Part shown: positions 12,563 to 19,321 of the stretch, in pieces
Position numbering within the stretch: position 1 is the stretch's first letter
Layout: each line of letters begins with the position of its first letter
Source of the DNA: a virus
Reading direction: 5' to 3' (one strand)
IMG/VR virus record: IMGVR_UViG_3300023179_000481
Span: 1-25,101 of that record
Length of the DNA stretch: 25,101 nucleotides
Notes under the pieces: model-generated
The model's input: only the letters and a program-made list of their open reading frames with translations
Database searches by the model: none
Told to the model about the DNA's origin: nothing
Program-made: the position numbers and the translations under genes

Positions 12563-13147
12563 ATGAGAGTTGCCCTTTTGGCGGTCCTATTGTCTGGGTG
12601 TGTTGTAAACAGCAAAATAAGCGTTAGTCAGGGGCTTGGGCCTACACCATCACCCACCCCGCAAGAGGCTAAAAAGATCATAACCCTCATTTGTGACGAG
12701 AAATGCACGGATGAGGAAAAAGACCGGCTCAAACAAATTGAGCGCAAACTGAATGAAACCCTCGGCTCAGATTGCTTTGAGGAGTACATTTTGGCGCATG
12801 AAAAGCACCTGAAGCACCTTCCCGCGGGCGCCAAGGCAAAAGACGTTATTAAGTCAATGCGCACACCGCAAACCATGTTAGTGAACTATTATTCCGACAT
12901 GGCTATTTGGGTCCTTGGCTATGAGGTGGGGGGCGAGCCCGTGGTTCACCTTAACCGCCTTGCCGTGACCTGGTACGGGTTTTCGGTGTGTGACCAGGCA
13001 TCCGTCGCCGCCCATGAGGTTTCTCACGCCAAGGGCTTTATGCACCGAGGAAACGATCCAGAGCTTTTTGATAACAAAAACTCAGCCCCGTACAAAATAA
13101 ATGACGCGTTTGATAAGGGCCCCATGAAGGGCGGTTGCTGCAAATGA
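12563..13147 (+). CDS. Lipoprotein with metzincin-type zinc motif HExxHxxGxxH
   Basis: 194 residues. The N-terminus is a short signal peptide ending in the lipobox LSGC with Cys13 as the lipidated residue, so the mature protein should be anchored to a membrane facing the periplasm or outside. After a Pro/Ser/Thr linker and a charged helix come strands around 115-145 and then AAHEVSHAKGFMH at 149-161, an exact HExxHxxGxxH: His151, Glu152, His155, Gly158 and His161, the metzincin zinc site. Met188 is the only later Met and might serve as a Met-turn, unproven. Seven Cys suggest disulfides. Likely role: proteolysis or modification at the host envelope. Its ATG lacks a Shine-Dalgarno; its stop overlaps the next ATG. 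Confidence 0.82.
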   Translation: MRVALLAVLLSGCVVNSKISVSQGLGPTPSPTPQEAKKIITLICDEKCTDEEKDRLKQIERKLNETLGSDCFEEYILAHEKHLKHLPAGAKAKDVIKSMRTPQTMLVNYYSDMAIWVLGYEVGGEPVVHLNRLAVTWYGFSVCDQASVAAHEVSHAKGFMHRGNDPELFDNKNSAPYKINDAFDKGPMKGGCCK

Positions 13148-13374
13148 AGGTGTACCTGCACTCAATTGACCTGTACCGCTTTAATGTAGGTAAAGCCGAC
13201 CAAATTACTTTTTTTAGAAAGCGTCCAATTTGTGACGATGCTACTTGTAAAATTATCCGGCTTGAATTGCACATTAGGGCAATGGAAAATAAAAAGCGTG
13301 AAGATCCCAAGCAAAATACGGCTGAAAAAGGGCGTAGAATATCAAATCGTGCGCCAGGATCTAATAGACGATGA
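13144..13374 (+). CDS. Hypothetical protein overlapping the next gene
   Basis: 76 residues from an ATG that overlaps the lipoprotein stop (ATGA). The first 50 residues look protein-like (MKVYLHSIDLYRFNVGKADQ, then ICDDATCKIIRLEL), but the C-terminal 25 are Lys/Arg/Asn-rich and lie where another frame codes the HExxH protein; there codon choice in this frame may be only passive. A shorter real product, or a programmed or accidental frameshift into the following frame (it would need +1), are alternatives. Family unknown. Confidence 0.5.
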   Translation: MKVYLHSIDLYRFNVGKADQITFFRKRPICDDATCKIIRLELHIRAMENKKREDPKQNTAEKGRRISNRAPGSNRR

Positions 13375-13579
13375 TCCCTCATGCCTGGGCATTTGCAACG
13401 GGCTGACCAAAACCATCATCATCAAAACAGGATTGTCAGACCGCCTCACGCTCGAAACGCTAATTCATGAGCTCTTACACGCGATCTGTTTTGAGTTTGA
13501 GGTAAAGATTCCGCACAAGCTAATTTACGCGTTAGAGGCCCCAATCATTAAAATACTTAAACTAAATGGATGGATATAG
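13298..13579 (+). CDS. Small HExxH metallopeptidase-like protein
   Basis: 93 residues if started at the GTG at 13298; the frame is open back to a GTG at 13232, and neither has a clear Shine-Dalgarno. The core is LETLIHELLHAICFEF, with His57-Glu58-x-x-His61, the zinc site of SprT/ImmA-IrrE-like and related phage peptidases; upstream strands (VEYQIVRQDL, LGICNGLTKTIIIK) match the usual beta-sheet before the zinc helix in this kind of small phage protein. It lacks a signal peptide, so it is cytoplasmic, unlike the HExxH lipoprotein two genes earlier. The shorter start is preferred because the domain begins there. Confidence 0.78.
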   Translation: MKIPSKIRLKKGVEYQIVRQDLIDDDPSCLGICNGLTKTIIIKTGLSDRLTLETLIHELLHAICFEFEVKIPHKLIYALEAPIIKILKLNGWI

Positions 13580-13614
13580 TTGCAAACTAGGCAAAATCTG
13601 CCACCCTTTAGGTA

Positions 13615-14562
13615 ATGCGTGACGATAAGCAAGAGGCGTTAAACATTCTCCGCGAGCTTGCCATGGAGCTAGGCCGCACCCCGTCCTTGACGGAATTTTT
13701 CCAAAAATCCGGTAGGACTAAACATTGGATTACTAAACATTTTGGCGGCTTTAGCCCCATGCTTTTGTCCATCGGTATTCAGCCAATGTTAAACGCCAAA
13801 AAAATTGATAACACCATTTTCCAGGTCGCAAATTTACCGCAATTTCTTGAGGACGCTCCTAAAATTTTGCCAAAGGATAAAGGACCTGCAAAAAAGATTG
13901 CCGTCATATCAGATATACATTGGCCGTTTCACTCGCAACGGGTGGTTGATGCCTTTCTTGAGTTCATTAAAATCCACCAACCTGAATACGTTTTTATCAA
14001 CGGGGATGCCTGGGATATGTATTCCCACGGCAAATTTCCGCGGTCCCATAACATTTTCACACCCCGCGAGGAGCGCGACCTAGCTCGAAAGCATAACGAG
14101 GAGTTTTGGGTCGAGGTAAAAAAGCGTTGCCCGGATGCCAAGTGCGTTCAAATGTTAGGCAACCATGAGGTTCGACCACTGAAGCGCATCCTTGAGGAGT
14201 ACCCCGCGGCAGAGGATTGGCTGAAAAAAGCCTTGCAAGACGAGTTTACGTTTGAAGGGGTCGAAACCATTTTTGACACCCGCCAGGAATACATTATCGG
14301 CAATATAGCCATTTTTCACGGGTACCGGTCAAAGCTCGGAGATCATCGGGATTATACCCAATACAATTGCATTGTTGGTCACACCCACCGCGGAGGAACA
14401 GTATTTAAAAACATTAGAAATGAAATCCTTTGGGAGCTTAACAGCGGTCTAGCCGGCGACCCATTGCAAAAGGGTCTTACTTATACCCCTCAACGCATCA
14501 ATGAATGGACCCAAGGATTTGCCTATGTGGACGAACATGGACCCCGTTTTATCCCCGCTTGA
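13615..14562 (+). CDS. Metallophosphoesterase with N-terminal homing-endonuclease-type repeat
   Basis: 315 residues. The calcineurin-like phosphoesterase core has all five motifs: DIH (Asp100, His102), GDAWD (Asp131, Asp134), GNHE (Asn183, His184), HG (235-236) and GHTH (His256, His258), giving a two-metal site. Before it, residues 8-55 (LRELAMELGRTPSLTEFF, then ITKHFGGFSPMLLSIG) resemble the repeat associated with HNH homing endonucleases, a small DNA-binding module. The fusion suggests an enzyme acting on DNA or nucleotides, e.g. a nuclease or 3'-end phosphatase, recruited to DNA. It is preceded by TATAGT (13575-13580) as a possible -10 and a weak TTAGG site. Confidence 0.88.
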   Translation: MRDDKQEALNILRELAMELGRTPSLTEFFQKSGRTKHWITKHFGGFSPMLLSIGIQPMLNAKKIDNTIFQVANLPQFLEDAPKILPKDKGPAKKIAVISDIHWPFHSQRVVDAFLEFIKIHQPEYVFINGDAWDMYSHGKFPRSHNIFTPREERDLARKHNEEFWVEVKKRCPDAKCVQMLGNHEVRPLKRILEEYPAAEDWLKKALQDEFTFEGVETIFDTRQEYIIGNIAIFHGYRSKLGDHRDYTQYNCIVGHTHRGGTVFKNIRNEILWELNSGLAGDPLQKGLTYTPQRINEWTQGFAYVDEHGPRFIPA

Positions 14563-14641
14563 GGCCCTATTGCTCGGGCTTGCCGTAGGCGTTATTTGCT
14601 TTGTGATTTTAGATATATTTGACGATTTTGACGCTCAATAA
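14537..14641 (+). CDS. 34-residue single-span membrane peptide
   Basis: The ATG lies inside the 3' end of the phosphoesterase gene in another frame. The peptide has an N-terminal MDPVLSPLEA, a hydrophobic helix LLLGLAVGVICFVILDIF (11-28) and an acidic end DDFDAQ, so it would sit in the inner membrane. Its 3' end overlaps the 3' end of the convergent leftward gene by 50 nt. There is only a weak ribosome site. It could be a small membrane effector; chance cannot be excluded. Confidence 0.45.
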   Translation: MDPVLSPLEALLLGLAVGVICFVILDIFDDFDAQ

Positions 14642-14801
14642 GGCGGTCTAGTTTGTTTTCGATCCGGTCTAGACGCTCAACCACGCTTTCTTTCACGTTT
14701 TCTTTGGTGGCAAACGTATTAAATGAAAACGTAATGACCCCGCCTACTGTTAAAATAATTGTAAAAACTAGCTGCACCCATTGGATTTGAATTTTGCTCA
14801 T
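14592..14801 (-). CDS. Small membrane protein of the lysis region (holin candidate)
   Basis: 69 residues: one transmembrane helix at about 9-28 (VQLVFTIILTVGGVITFSF), followed by a charged coiled coil (VVERLDRIENKLDRLIERQNR). The layout resembles XhlA-type lysis proteins turned round and small class III-like holins. It is the last gene of the leftward late unit, after the endolysin and spanin candidates, and starts within the stop of the lipoprotein gene (ATGA). A lysis role is inferred from context and the membrane helix. Confidence 0.65.
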   Translation of the reverse strand: MSKIQIQWVQLVFTIILTVGGVITFSFNTFATKENVKESVVERLDRIENKLDRLIERQNRQIYLKSQSK

Positions 14802-15094
14802 GGGTCACGCCTCTTTGCTACAAACCCAATATCAATTAGGTGTTTCCGCACCTGGGAATCGGTCAAATCATATTCATCCACCTTGTCCCGGTAACAGGTA
14901 AACGCCCCAAAAGCTCCGCAGTCGTATGGCTCCTTGTAATGGTAAAACAGGCTAGGCTTTTCCATGGCTATCCTTAGCACTCGATCCTTGAGCGGCGGCA
15001 CGATATATTGAAATGATCCCATCGAGGCGCATCCGTATAGAGTGAAGCCTAGCATCGTCAATTTCATTATATGGTTTTGCCAATTCTTGCTCAT
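14798..15094 (-). CDS. Small lipoprotein, outer-membrane spanin candidate
   Basis: 98 residues. A signal peptide ends in the lipobox LYGC with Cys22; the mature part of about 77 residues has VPP and is Tyr-rich with two more Cys (PYDCGAFGAFTC). The ATG at 15094 has AGGA 3-4 nt upstream and is preferred over the internal ATG at 15067. The first 143 nt overlap the preceding gene in another frame, the arrangement typical of Rz/Rz1 spanin pairs, in which the lipoprotein is partly nested. It would join inner and outer membranes for final lysis. It lacks the strong Pro-richness of classic Rz1. Confidence 0.62.
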   Translation of the reverse strand: MSKNWQNHIMKLTMLGFTLYGCASMGSFQYIVPPLKDRVLRIAMEKPSLFYHYKEPYDCGAFGAFTCYRDKVDEYDLTDSQVRKHLIDIGFVAKRRDP

Positions 15095-15197
15095 AGTCCT
15101 GTTTTAAGCTGACCATTTCAGAGGCAATCCGCACTTGGCTTTCTCGGTCCAAAAACCTAAGCCCAATTACAATTGCCTCTAAAACTGTATCAATCAC
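14952..15197 (-). CDS. Small lysis-cassette protein, inner-membrane spanin candidate
   Basis: 81 residues from a GTG at 15197, preceded by AAGG about 3 nt upstream and overlapping the upstream stop by 8 nt; the longer frame reaching 15374 lies inside that gene and is not coding. The N-terminus has a short hydrophobic stretch TVLEAIVIGLRFL and the rest is a helical charged region (EMVSLKQDYEQELAKPYNEI). That is consistent with, but weaker than, an Rz-like i-spanin: the hydrophobic segment is short for a membrane anchor. The overlapping lipoprotein gene downstream supports the pairing. Confidence 0.58.
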   Translation of the reverse strand: MIDTVLEAIVIGLRFLDRESQVRIASEMVSLKQDYEQELAKPYNEIDDARLHSIRMRLDGIISIYRAAAQGSSAKDSHGKA

Positions 15198-15414
15198 CCT
15201 TAATCCTTTGTGGAAGCACCCGATCAAGCATGGCCCCGAAAGTGCTGCAAATTTCACCGATCTTTTTAAGCGCATCGGCCAACACATAAGCAAATGACAA
15301 CGGCTTTTTGGTGGGCAATAGGCGCATCCCAAGCTCAAGCGCAAGACCCAAGCCGGCAGACGCGGGGACGACATGGTTGTTTACAACCTCAAGGTAATGA
15401 TTCAAAAGTTCCAT
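15190..15414 (-). CDS. Small hypothetical protein next to endolysin
   Basis: 74 residues with a moderately hydrophobic helix (NHVVPASAGLGLALELGMRLL, about 13-32) and a second amphipathic helix (AYVLADALKKIGEICSTFGAM). It might be membrane-associated, and a holin role has been considered because it follows the endolysin, but neither helix is clearly transmembrane. GGAGC lies 7-8 nt before its ATG. Family not recognised. Confidence 0.65.
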   Translation of the reverse strand: MELLNHYLEVVNNHVVPASAGLGLALELGMRLLPTKKPLSFAYVLADALKKIGEICSTFGAMLDRVLPQRIKGD

Positions 15415-15455
15415 GATTAGCTCCTATCTCAATGGTACGGCTCGGGCACAATCGG

Positions 15456-15839
15456 TCAAGGGATAAAAAATCGCTTTCCGCTCTTAGGTGCCATGATCTG
15501 AAAATGCACCCATCCCTTAGTGTAGTCGGGGTGCTCACACCAAACACCAATCCGGCGCAATATATCCTCGTTTGCTAGGCACCATTGCGCAAGCTCTCCA
15601 TCGGGATCATAAATGTCACACGCAGCACCGGCTAGGTGTTTAGAGTGAATGGCGCGGCTTTTACCTTGAGCAATGAGCTCGGCCTGTTTCTCGTCGGATC
15701 TGAGCCCAGAGGTCACAATCATGGGCTTTCCCCAGGCTTGTCTAATGTCATTTATGCGCTCAAACAGGATCTCAAAGTTTTTTGCTACCGCAGGACCCAT
15801 TTCATAACCTTTAGGATTCAATTCTCTTTTTGTAATCAT
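15456..15839 (-). CDS. Endolysin: peptidase M15-type peptidoglycan peptidase
   Basis: 127 residues forming a compact catalytic domain without a cell-wall binding module. Signature elements: TSGLRSDEKQAEL at 43-55; SKHLAGAACDIYD at 66-78 with zinc ligands His68 and Asp75; and GWVHFQ at 109-114 with zinc ligand His112. This is the D-Ala-D-Ala carboxypeptidase/L-Ala-D-Glu endopeptidase fold (M15 subfamily 3-like), which cuts peptide stems of peptidoglycan. No signal peptide, so it would need a holin for export. It is followed by the small membrane and lipoprotein genes of the lysis cassette. Confidence 0.92.
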   Translation of the reverse strand: MITKRELNPKGYEMGPAVAKNFEILFERINDIRQAWGKPMIVTSGLRSDEKQAELIAQGKSRAIHSKHLAGAACDIYDPDGELAQWCLANEDILRRIGVWCEHPDYTKGWVHFQIMAPKSGKRFFIP

Positions 15840-15842
15840 AAC

Positions 15843-16112
15843 CTATCCTTTGTATTTGGCGTACTTATAGAAACCACGGCCATGTAATTGCACGGGCCGA
15901 AACCCGAGGGCTGCCATGCGTTCGGTTACTGTTCGCCTAAGCTGATAAGAGTCCTTGAGCCCCAACCGCTCGCGGATCAACGCTTGGACCTCGCCGCGCC
16001 TCACATGGACATGACAATTTATTACTTGATCGAAAGAGTCTAAAATGATCTTATCGACCAATTTGTTGATGACCTCACGCTTGGCAAGCTCTAGTGCCAA
16101 CGCTTCAGTCAT
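15843..16112 (-). CDS. Small winged-helix-like hypothetical protein
   Basis: 89 residues. Helices up to about 40 are followed by VQALIRERLGLKDSYQLRRTVTERMAALG in two parts (about 44-72), which looks like a helix-turn-helix, and by a wing-like end, RPVQLHGRGFYKYAKYKG. A DNA-binding late regulator is possible. It is packed between the DUF3008-like gene (4-nt overlap) and the endolysin. No named family is recognised. Confidence 0.68.
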   Translation of the reverse strand: MTEALALELAKREVINKLVDKIILDSFDQVINCHVHVRRGEVQALIRERLGLKDSYQLRRTVTERMAALGFRPVQLHGRGFYKYAKYKG

Positions 16113-16381
16113 AAGCCTTGCATTTTGCGTTTCAGGTGTTCGGCAAACCCGTATCCTTGCGGCTTGTCCTCTTTTTCGGGCTCGCCGGAGGTGTCCAGAG
16201 TTTCATCCAGGTCCATTTCAGCAATCTCACCCATAATTCCACCCATGGCGGCCTTAACGCGCTCAGGGAGGTCCTCAAACTCGGTCATGCGGTCATATTT
16301 GGCGACAGTTTTTTTGGGAATTTCACCTTTGGATTCGAGGTAATGAAACAAACGGGCTTGGGCGGCAGACTTATAGGGCAT
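16109..16381 (-). CDS. DUF3008-like small phage protein
   Basis: 90 residues starting MPYKSAAQARLFHYLESKGE, the KS-x-AQ-R-x-F/L-H pattern found in a widespread small phage protein family of unknown role (DUF3008-like). The middle region TEFEDLPERVKAAMGG is helical; the C-terminus is acidic then basic. The start at 16381 is fixed by GGAGG at 16386-16390 and by the family N-terminus; an upstream in-frame ATG at 16423 lies in the terminator and is not used. Related proteins are found among virion or late genes. Confidence 0.75.
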   Translation of the reverse strand: MPYKSAAQARLFHYLESKGEIPKKTVAKYDRMTEFEDLPERVKAAMGGIMGEIAEMDLDETLDTSGEPEKEDKPQGYGFAEHLKRKMQGL

Positions 16382-16393
16382 AGATCCTCCAAA

Positions 16394-16428
16394 TAAAAAG
16401 GGGCAGGGACCAACGGCCCCCACCCCCC
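16394..16428 (-). terminator. Candidate leftward terminator after the spike gene
   Basis: Read leftward, GGGG-T-GGG pairs with CCC-TG-CCCC around a loop of about 10 nt, followed by five T. It lies between the large spike gene and the lysis genes, where partial termination would lower lysis gene expression relative to virion genes. The internal loop weakens the call. Confidence 0.5.
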
Positions 16429-16459
16429 AAATTACGCTTAAATGCGTTCTAAGTCAAAA

Positions 16460-18703
16460 TTAGACCGCGTAGGACACAAACACAAGGTCACCGACTTCAA
16501 CGGATTGGTCGCCGCCCGGGCTGACCAGGTCATTGATCCAAGTCAAGCGGGTCTTTCCACCCACCACCGATATACTGAAATCAAGACCAGGGACAAGCAT
16601 CAAGCGGTCCAAAGACACGCACATAACGCCATTTTCCTTGGCCTCAAAATCAAGGTCGATGTACTGAAGGTCGGATCCGCTGTTTAAAGTAATGGTCTTA
16701 TACTTGAAAGACGGCCCCGAGGGAGCGGTTTCAAGCGCAGACACCCGGCCATCCAAAGCCGAGTCAGCGGCTTGACGAGCAGCCGTTTCAACGGCAATCG
16801 CAGCGTCACGCGCTACGGCCTCATCACCTACCTTGCTATCGGCATACGCTTTGGCCTCAACAAGTTTGGCAGCGTCGGCCGATTCGAGGTCGGATTTTAC
16901 CGCGTCAAGCTGACCTTTGTTGACCGCATCACCGGAATCAACGCCAGAAGCCAGGTTGGTGATTTTCTTGCTCGAAGCGTCGATTTCACGACCATCAAGC
17001 TTGATTTTACCACGAACACCGGTACCCGATGCAGCAGCAGTTAAAAGGCTAATGTCACCGCCGTTGACGTTTGGTTTCAACCCATACCCATCGGCCTCAA
17101 TGTGTACGGCGTATCCAGTAGATGACCCGGCCGCATCATAAGAGCTATCAACCGAGGTCAAATAAAGTTCAGTTCCAGACGACGCGTGAACATACGCGAA
17201 GTTGTACATAAACTGTTTGCCCCAATCACCCATGTTATGAGCATTGGTAGCAAGCGGCTTAATCATTTGCGTTTCAAGGTCATGATTGATGCGAGGATTA
17301 AACGCTACAATCTGACCACCATTCAACCGCTGAGAGCTCGATTTGCCCTGGGACACCAAATCACAATCGGCATAAGAGCTAGGCCCGTCAACAATGAGGT
17401 TTTCTGAGGTGAATGACCTAAAAAAACCCGAACAGCGGCGCGCAAAATCATTGGCGGTAGTGTTAAGGCGCATTGTTCCAGAACAATATCCACCGCTTGC
17501 CCCGAGAATAGTAGCCATTCCACCATTAGGGTGCTGATTGAGCGTAATATTGTTGTAGCAGGTATTATTGCTAAACACCCCTACATTGACCCCGCTGACA
17601 GTCATTGCGCCAAAAATCACGCAAGAGTCAAATTGAGCTTGGGCAATAGCATTGTCATACCCGTTTAAGCTCAAGGTTGAAGCAAAAACAACCTCATTCA
17701 TGTAGAGCTTACCGGCGCGAGATTTTGCCGCGTTCCAATCAAGGGTGGCTGCGCTCAAAAGCGTAACCATCGAAAAGCCGGACCGATCATCCGATCCAGA
17801 GTTGTTTTGAGTCCATGCGCCCATAGAAACCGCACCGGTAATGCGCACGGCTTCTTTTTGCTCACCGATCACAAAAACGTTAGACGGCAACGCTACCGCT
17901 GTTTCGGTATATGCTCCTGCGGCAACCCGAACAACGTACCGCTTGCTTGGGCTAGCGTCCGTAATCATGGAGAAAGCCTTGGCAATTGTCAAAAACGGCT
18001 TATGCTGACCGCCGGTGCCAGTTGTGTCATTACCATTTTTTGACACATAAATGGTTTGAGCAACCGAAAGATTTTCAAGTGCTTCAATCCGAGCAAGGTT
18101 AGCAGCATCACCTGCAATCCGAGCATTTGCTTCAATCGTATCCTTGCTATCTGCGTATGCTTTTGCGTCCACCAAAGCCTGAGCCTCGGCAGCAGTAGCG
18201 CGGGAGATTTCATTGGCAAGGCCAGCTTGAACCGCGCCAATCTGACCGCTTAGAGTTCCGGCAAGGTTCGCGTCATTACCGAGCGCGTCGGCAATTTCCT
18301 TCAGGGTGTCAAGAACGCCAGGAGCTCCGTTGACAAGCGCAGACACCTTTTGATCGGCATAGAGCTTGGCAGCGTCAAGGGTTTGGCCGTCTTGAGTGTT
18401 GACGTATGAAATGCTTGCCTTGCCCGGCAGAGCAGACTCAATTGAGTCAATACGACCTGACAAAACCAAATCGGCTGCGCCACGGGCTGCGATTTCAGCG
18501 GTCAAATCGGCAATGGCTTGATCGAGGTCGGCTTTATTGGCCGGACGGATCCCAAGCACAAGGGCCTGATCCTGGGCGTTTAGCTTCAGGATTTCAATTT
18601 GATTCCCTTGGGAGTCGATTGCGATAAGTGCGCCATTCGCGGCAATCTTAAACTTGCTAGAGTCAATTCCCTGAAGGAATTTCTGGTTAATGAGTTGAGA
18701 CAT
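16460..18703 (-). CDS. Tail fibre/spike with beta-helix domain
   Basis: 747 residues. The N-terminus MSQLINQKFLQGIDSSKFKI resembles virion-anchoring ends of phage fibres. Residues 55-215 are coiled-coil-like with AYADSK-type repeats and a fibre element APGVLDTLKEIADALGND (127-144). Residues about 218-450 resemble a pectate-lyase-type right-handed beta-helix (YVSKNGNDTTGTGGQHKPF at the start, then Asn/Gly/Ser-rich strands), the fold of many host-binding and polysaccharide-cutting tail spikes. KKITNLASGVDSGDAVNKGQL (579-599) is a typical fibre trimerisation element, followed by a second coiled coil and a C-terminal beta domain (666-747). Catalytic residues cannot be identified by eye. It determines host recognition. 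Confidence 0.88.
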   Translation of the reverse strand: MSQLINQKFLQGIDSSKFKIAANGALIAIDSQGNQIEILKLNAQDQALVLGIRPANKADLDQAIADLTAEIAARGAADLVLSGRIDSIESALPGKASISYVNTQDGQTLDAAKLYADQKVSALVNGAPGVLDTLKEIADALGNDANLAGTLSGQIGAVQAGLANEISRATAAEAQALVDAKAYADSKDTIEANARIAGDAANLARIEALENLSVAQTIYVSKNGNDTTGTGGQHKPFLTIAKAFSMITDASPSKRYVVRVAAGAYTETAVALPSNVFVIGEQKEAVRITGAVSMGAWTQNNSGSDDRSGFSMVTLLSAATLDWNAAKSRAGKLYMNEVVFASTLSLNGYDNAIAQAQFDSCVIFGAMTVSGVNVGVFSNNTCYNNITLNQHPNGGMATILGASGGYCSGTMRLNTTANDFARRCSGFFRSFTSENLIVDGPSSYADCDLVSQGKSSSQRLNGGQIVAFNPRINHDLETQMIKPLATNAHNMGDWGKQFMYNFAYVHASSGTELYLTSVDSSYDAAGSSTGYAVHIEADGYGLKPNVNGGDISLLTAAASGTGVRGKIKLDGREIDASSKKITNLASGVDSGDAVNKGQLDAVKSDLESADAAKLVEAKAYADSKVGDEAVARDAAIAVETAARQAADSALDGRVSALETAPSGPSFKYKTITLNSGSDLQYIDLDFEAKENGVMCVSLDRLMLVPGLDFSISVVGGKTRLTWINDLVSPGGDQSVEVGDLVFVSYAV

Positions 18704-18724
18704 TAGTACCCCTTATGGTTTTTA

Positions 18725-18994
18725 TTAGTAGTAAATGTAAAAGGACTCCCCGGGTTCTAAAAACCCATCAAGTCCTTTGCCGTTCCATGAGATAACATTG
18801 CCAGAAATCTCGTAGTCAATTCCAAGCCTTTGTTTGGCAAAATTATTAAGCAACAAAATTGCGGTATTAGCGGGTGAAAACGGCAGAGTCACTTGCCTTG
18901 CGGCAACAATGGCAGGGGTGATTTGAACAATCTCAATCTTTACTCGGACCCTATCACCACCCGCGCCACCGCCGACCCTGAGATAATTAGCCAT
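18725..18994 (-). CDS. Small virion beta-domain protein, similar to spike C-terminus
   Basis: 89 residues from the ATG at 18994, which overlaps the previous stop (TAATG) and has AAGGGG about 9 nt upstream; the longer frame to 19069 is not coding before this. A Gly-rich start (LRVGGGAGGDRV) is followed by a beta-rich domain ending GIDYEISGNVISWNGKGLDG and a short tail. The G-x-D-x-x-I-S ... W pattern also occurs at 706-730 of the spike protein downstream, so the two share a fibre-tip domain. Probably a minor tail-fibre or tip protein. Confidence 0.72.
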   Translation of the reverse strand: MANYLRVGGGAGGDRVRVKIEIVQITPAIVAARQVTLPFSPANTAILLLNNFAKQRLGIDYEISGNVISWNGKGLDGFLEPGESFYIYY

Positions 18995-19317
18995 TAGCCG
19001 ATCCCCTTGGCGCAAGGAATGAGGATGATGGAACCAGAGCCAGAGGTTACGTTCATGACAAAACGGCAATAAGCGGTAGCAATACCTACCACTTCAACCA
19101 GGTAGTTTTGACCCCCAGACACCGCTAAGTCAGCGTCCTCACGTTTTACAAACGGCGCGCTTTTGTCATTGGACACCCAAAGCTCAAGGGTGCCGGCTAG
19201 GCTTCCCGAGATCAACGCCTGATAGCTGACATTAGTAAAGGCATCAATATCAAGGGTCCCGATTTGTGTTGTCGAGCTAATCGGACCTGTTTCAAATCGG
19301 GTGATAAGTGCCGCCAT
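18994..19317 (-). CDS. Virion-associated beta-sandwich protein
   Basis: 107 residues, beta-rich, without helices or membrane segments. Its pattern (SYQALISGSLAGTLELWVSND near 31-51, then R-F-V-M-N-V and SGSGSIIL) also appears in the 115-residue protein at 23255-23602, so the two are likely paralogous virion decoration or fibre-connector domains. It is coupled to the next gene by TAATG. Function inferred from the tail-fibre neighbourhood. Confidence 0.7.
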   Translation of the reverse strand: MAALITRFETGPISSTTQIGTLDIDAFTNVSYQALISGSLAGTLELWVSNDKSAPFVKREDADLAVSGGQNYLVEVVGIATAYCRFVMNVTSGSGSIILIPCAKGIG

Positions 19318-19321
19318 GTCA

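Noticed and set aside
15198-15374. Longer start for the 81-residue lysis-cassette protein
   Set aside because: The extra 59 residues lie inside the upstream gene, are Cys/Pro/Arg-rich and have no ribosome site.
18995-19069. Longer start for the 89-residue virion protein
   Set aside because: The extension lies within the neighbouring gene and is His/Trp-rich; the ATG at 18994 has a ribosome site and the typical TAATG overlap.
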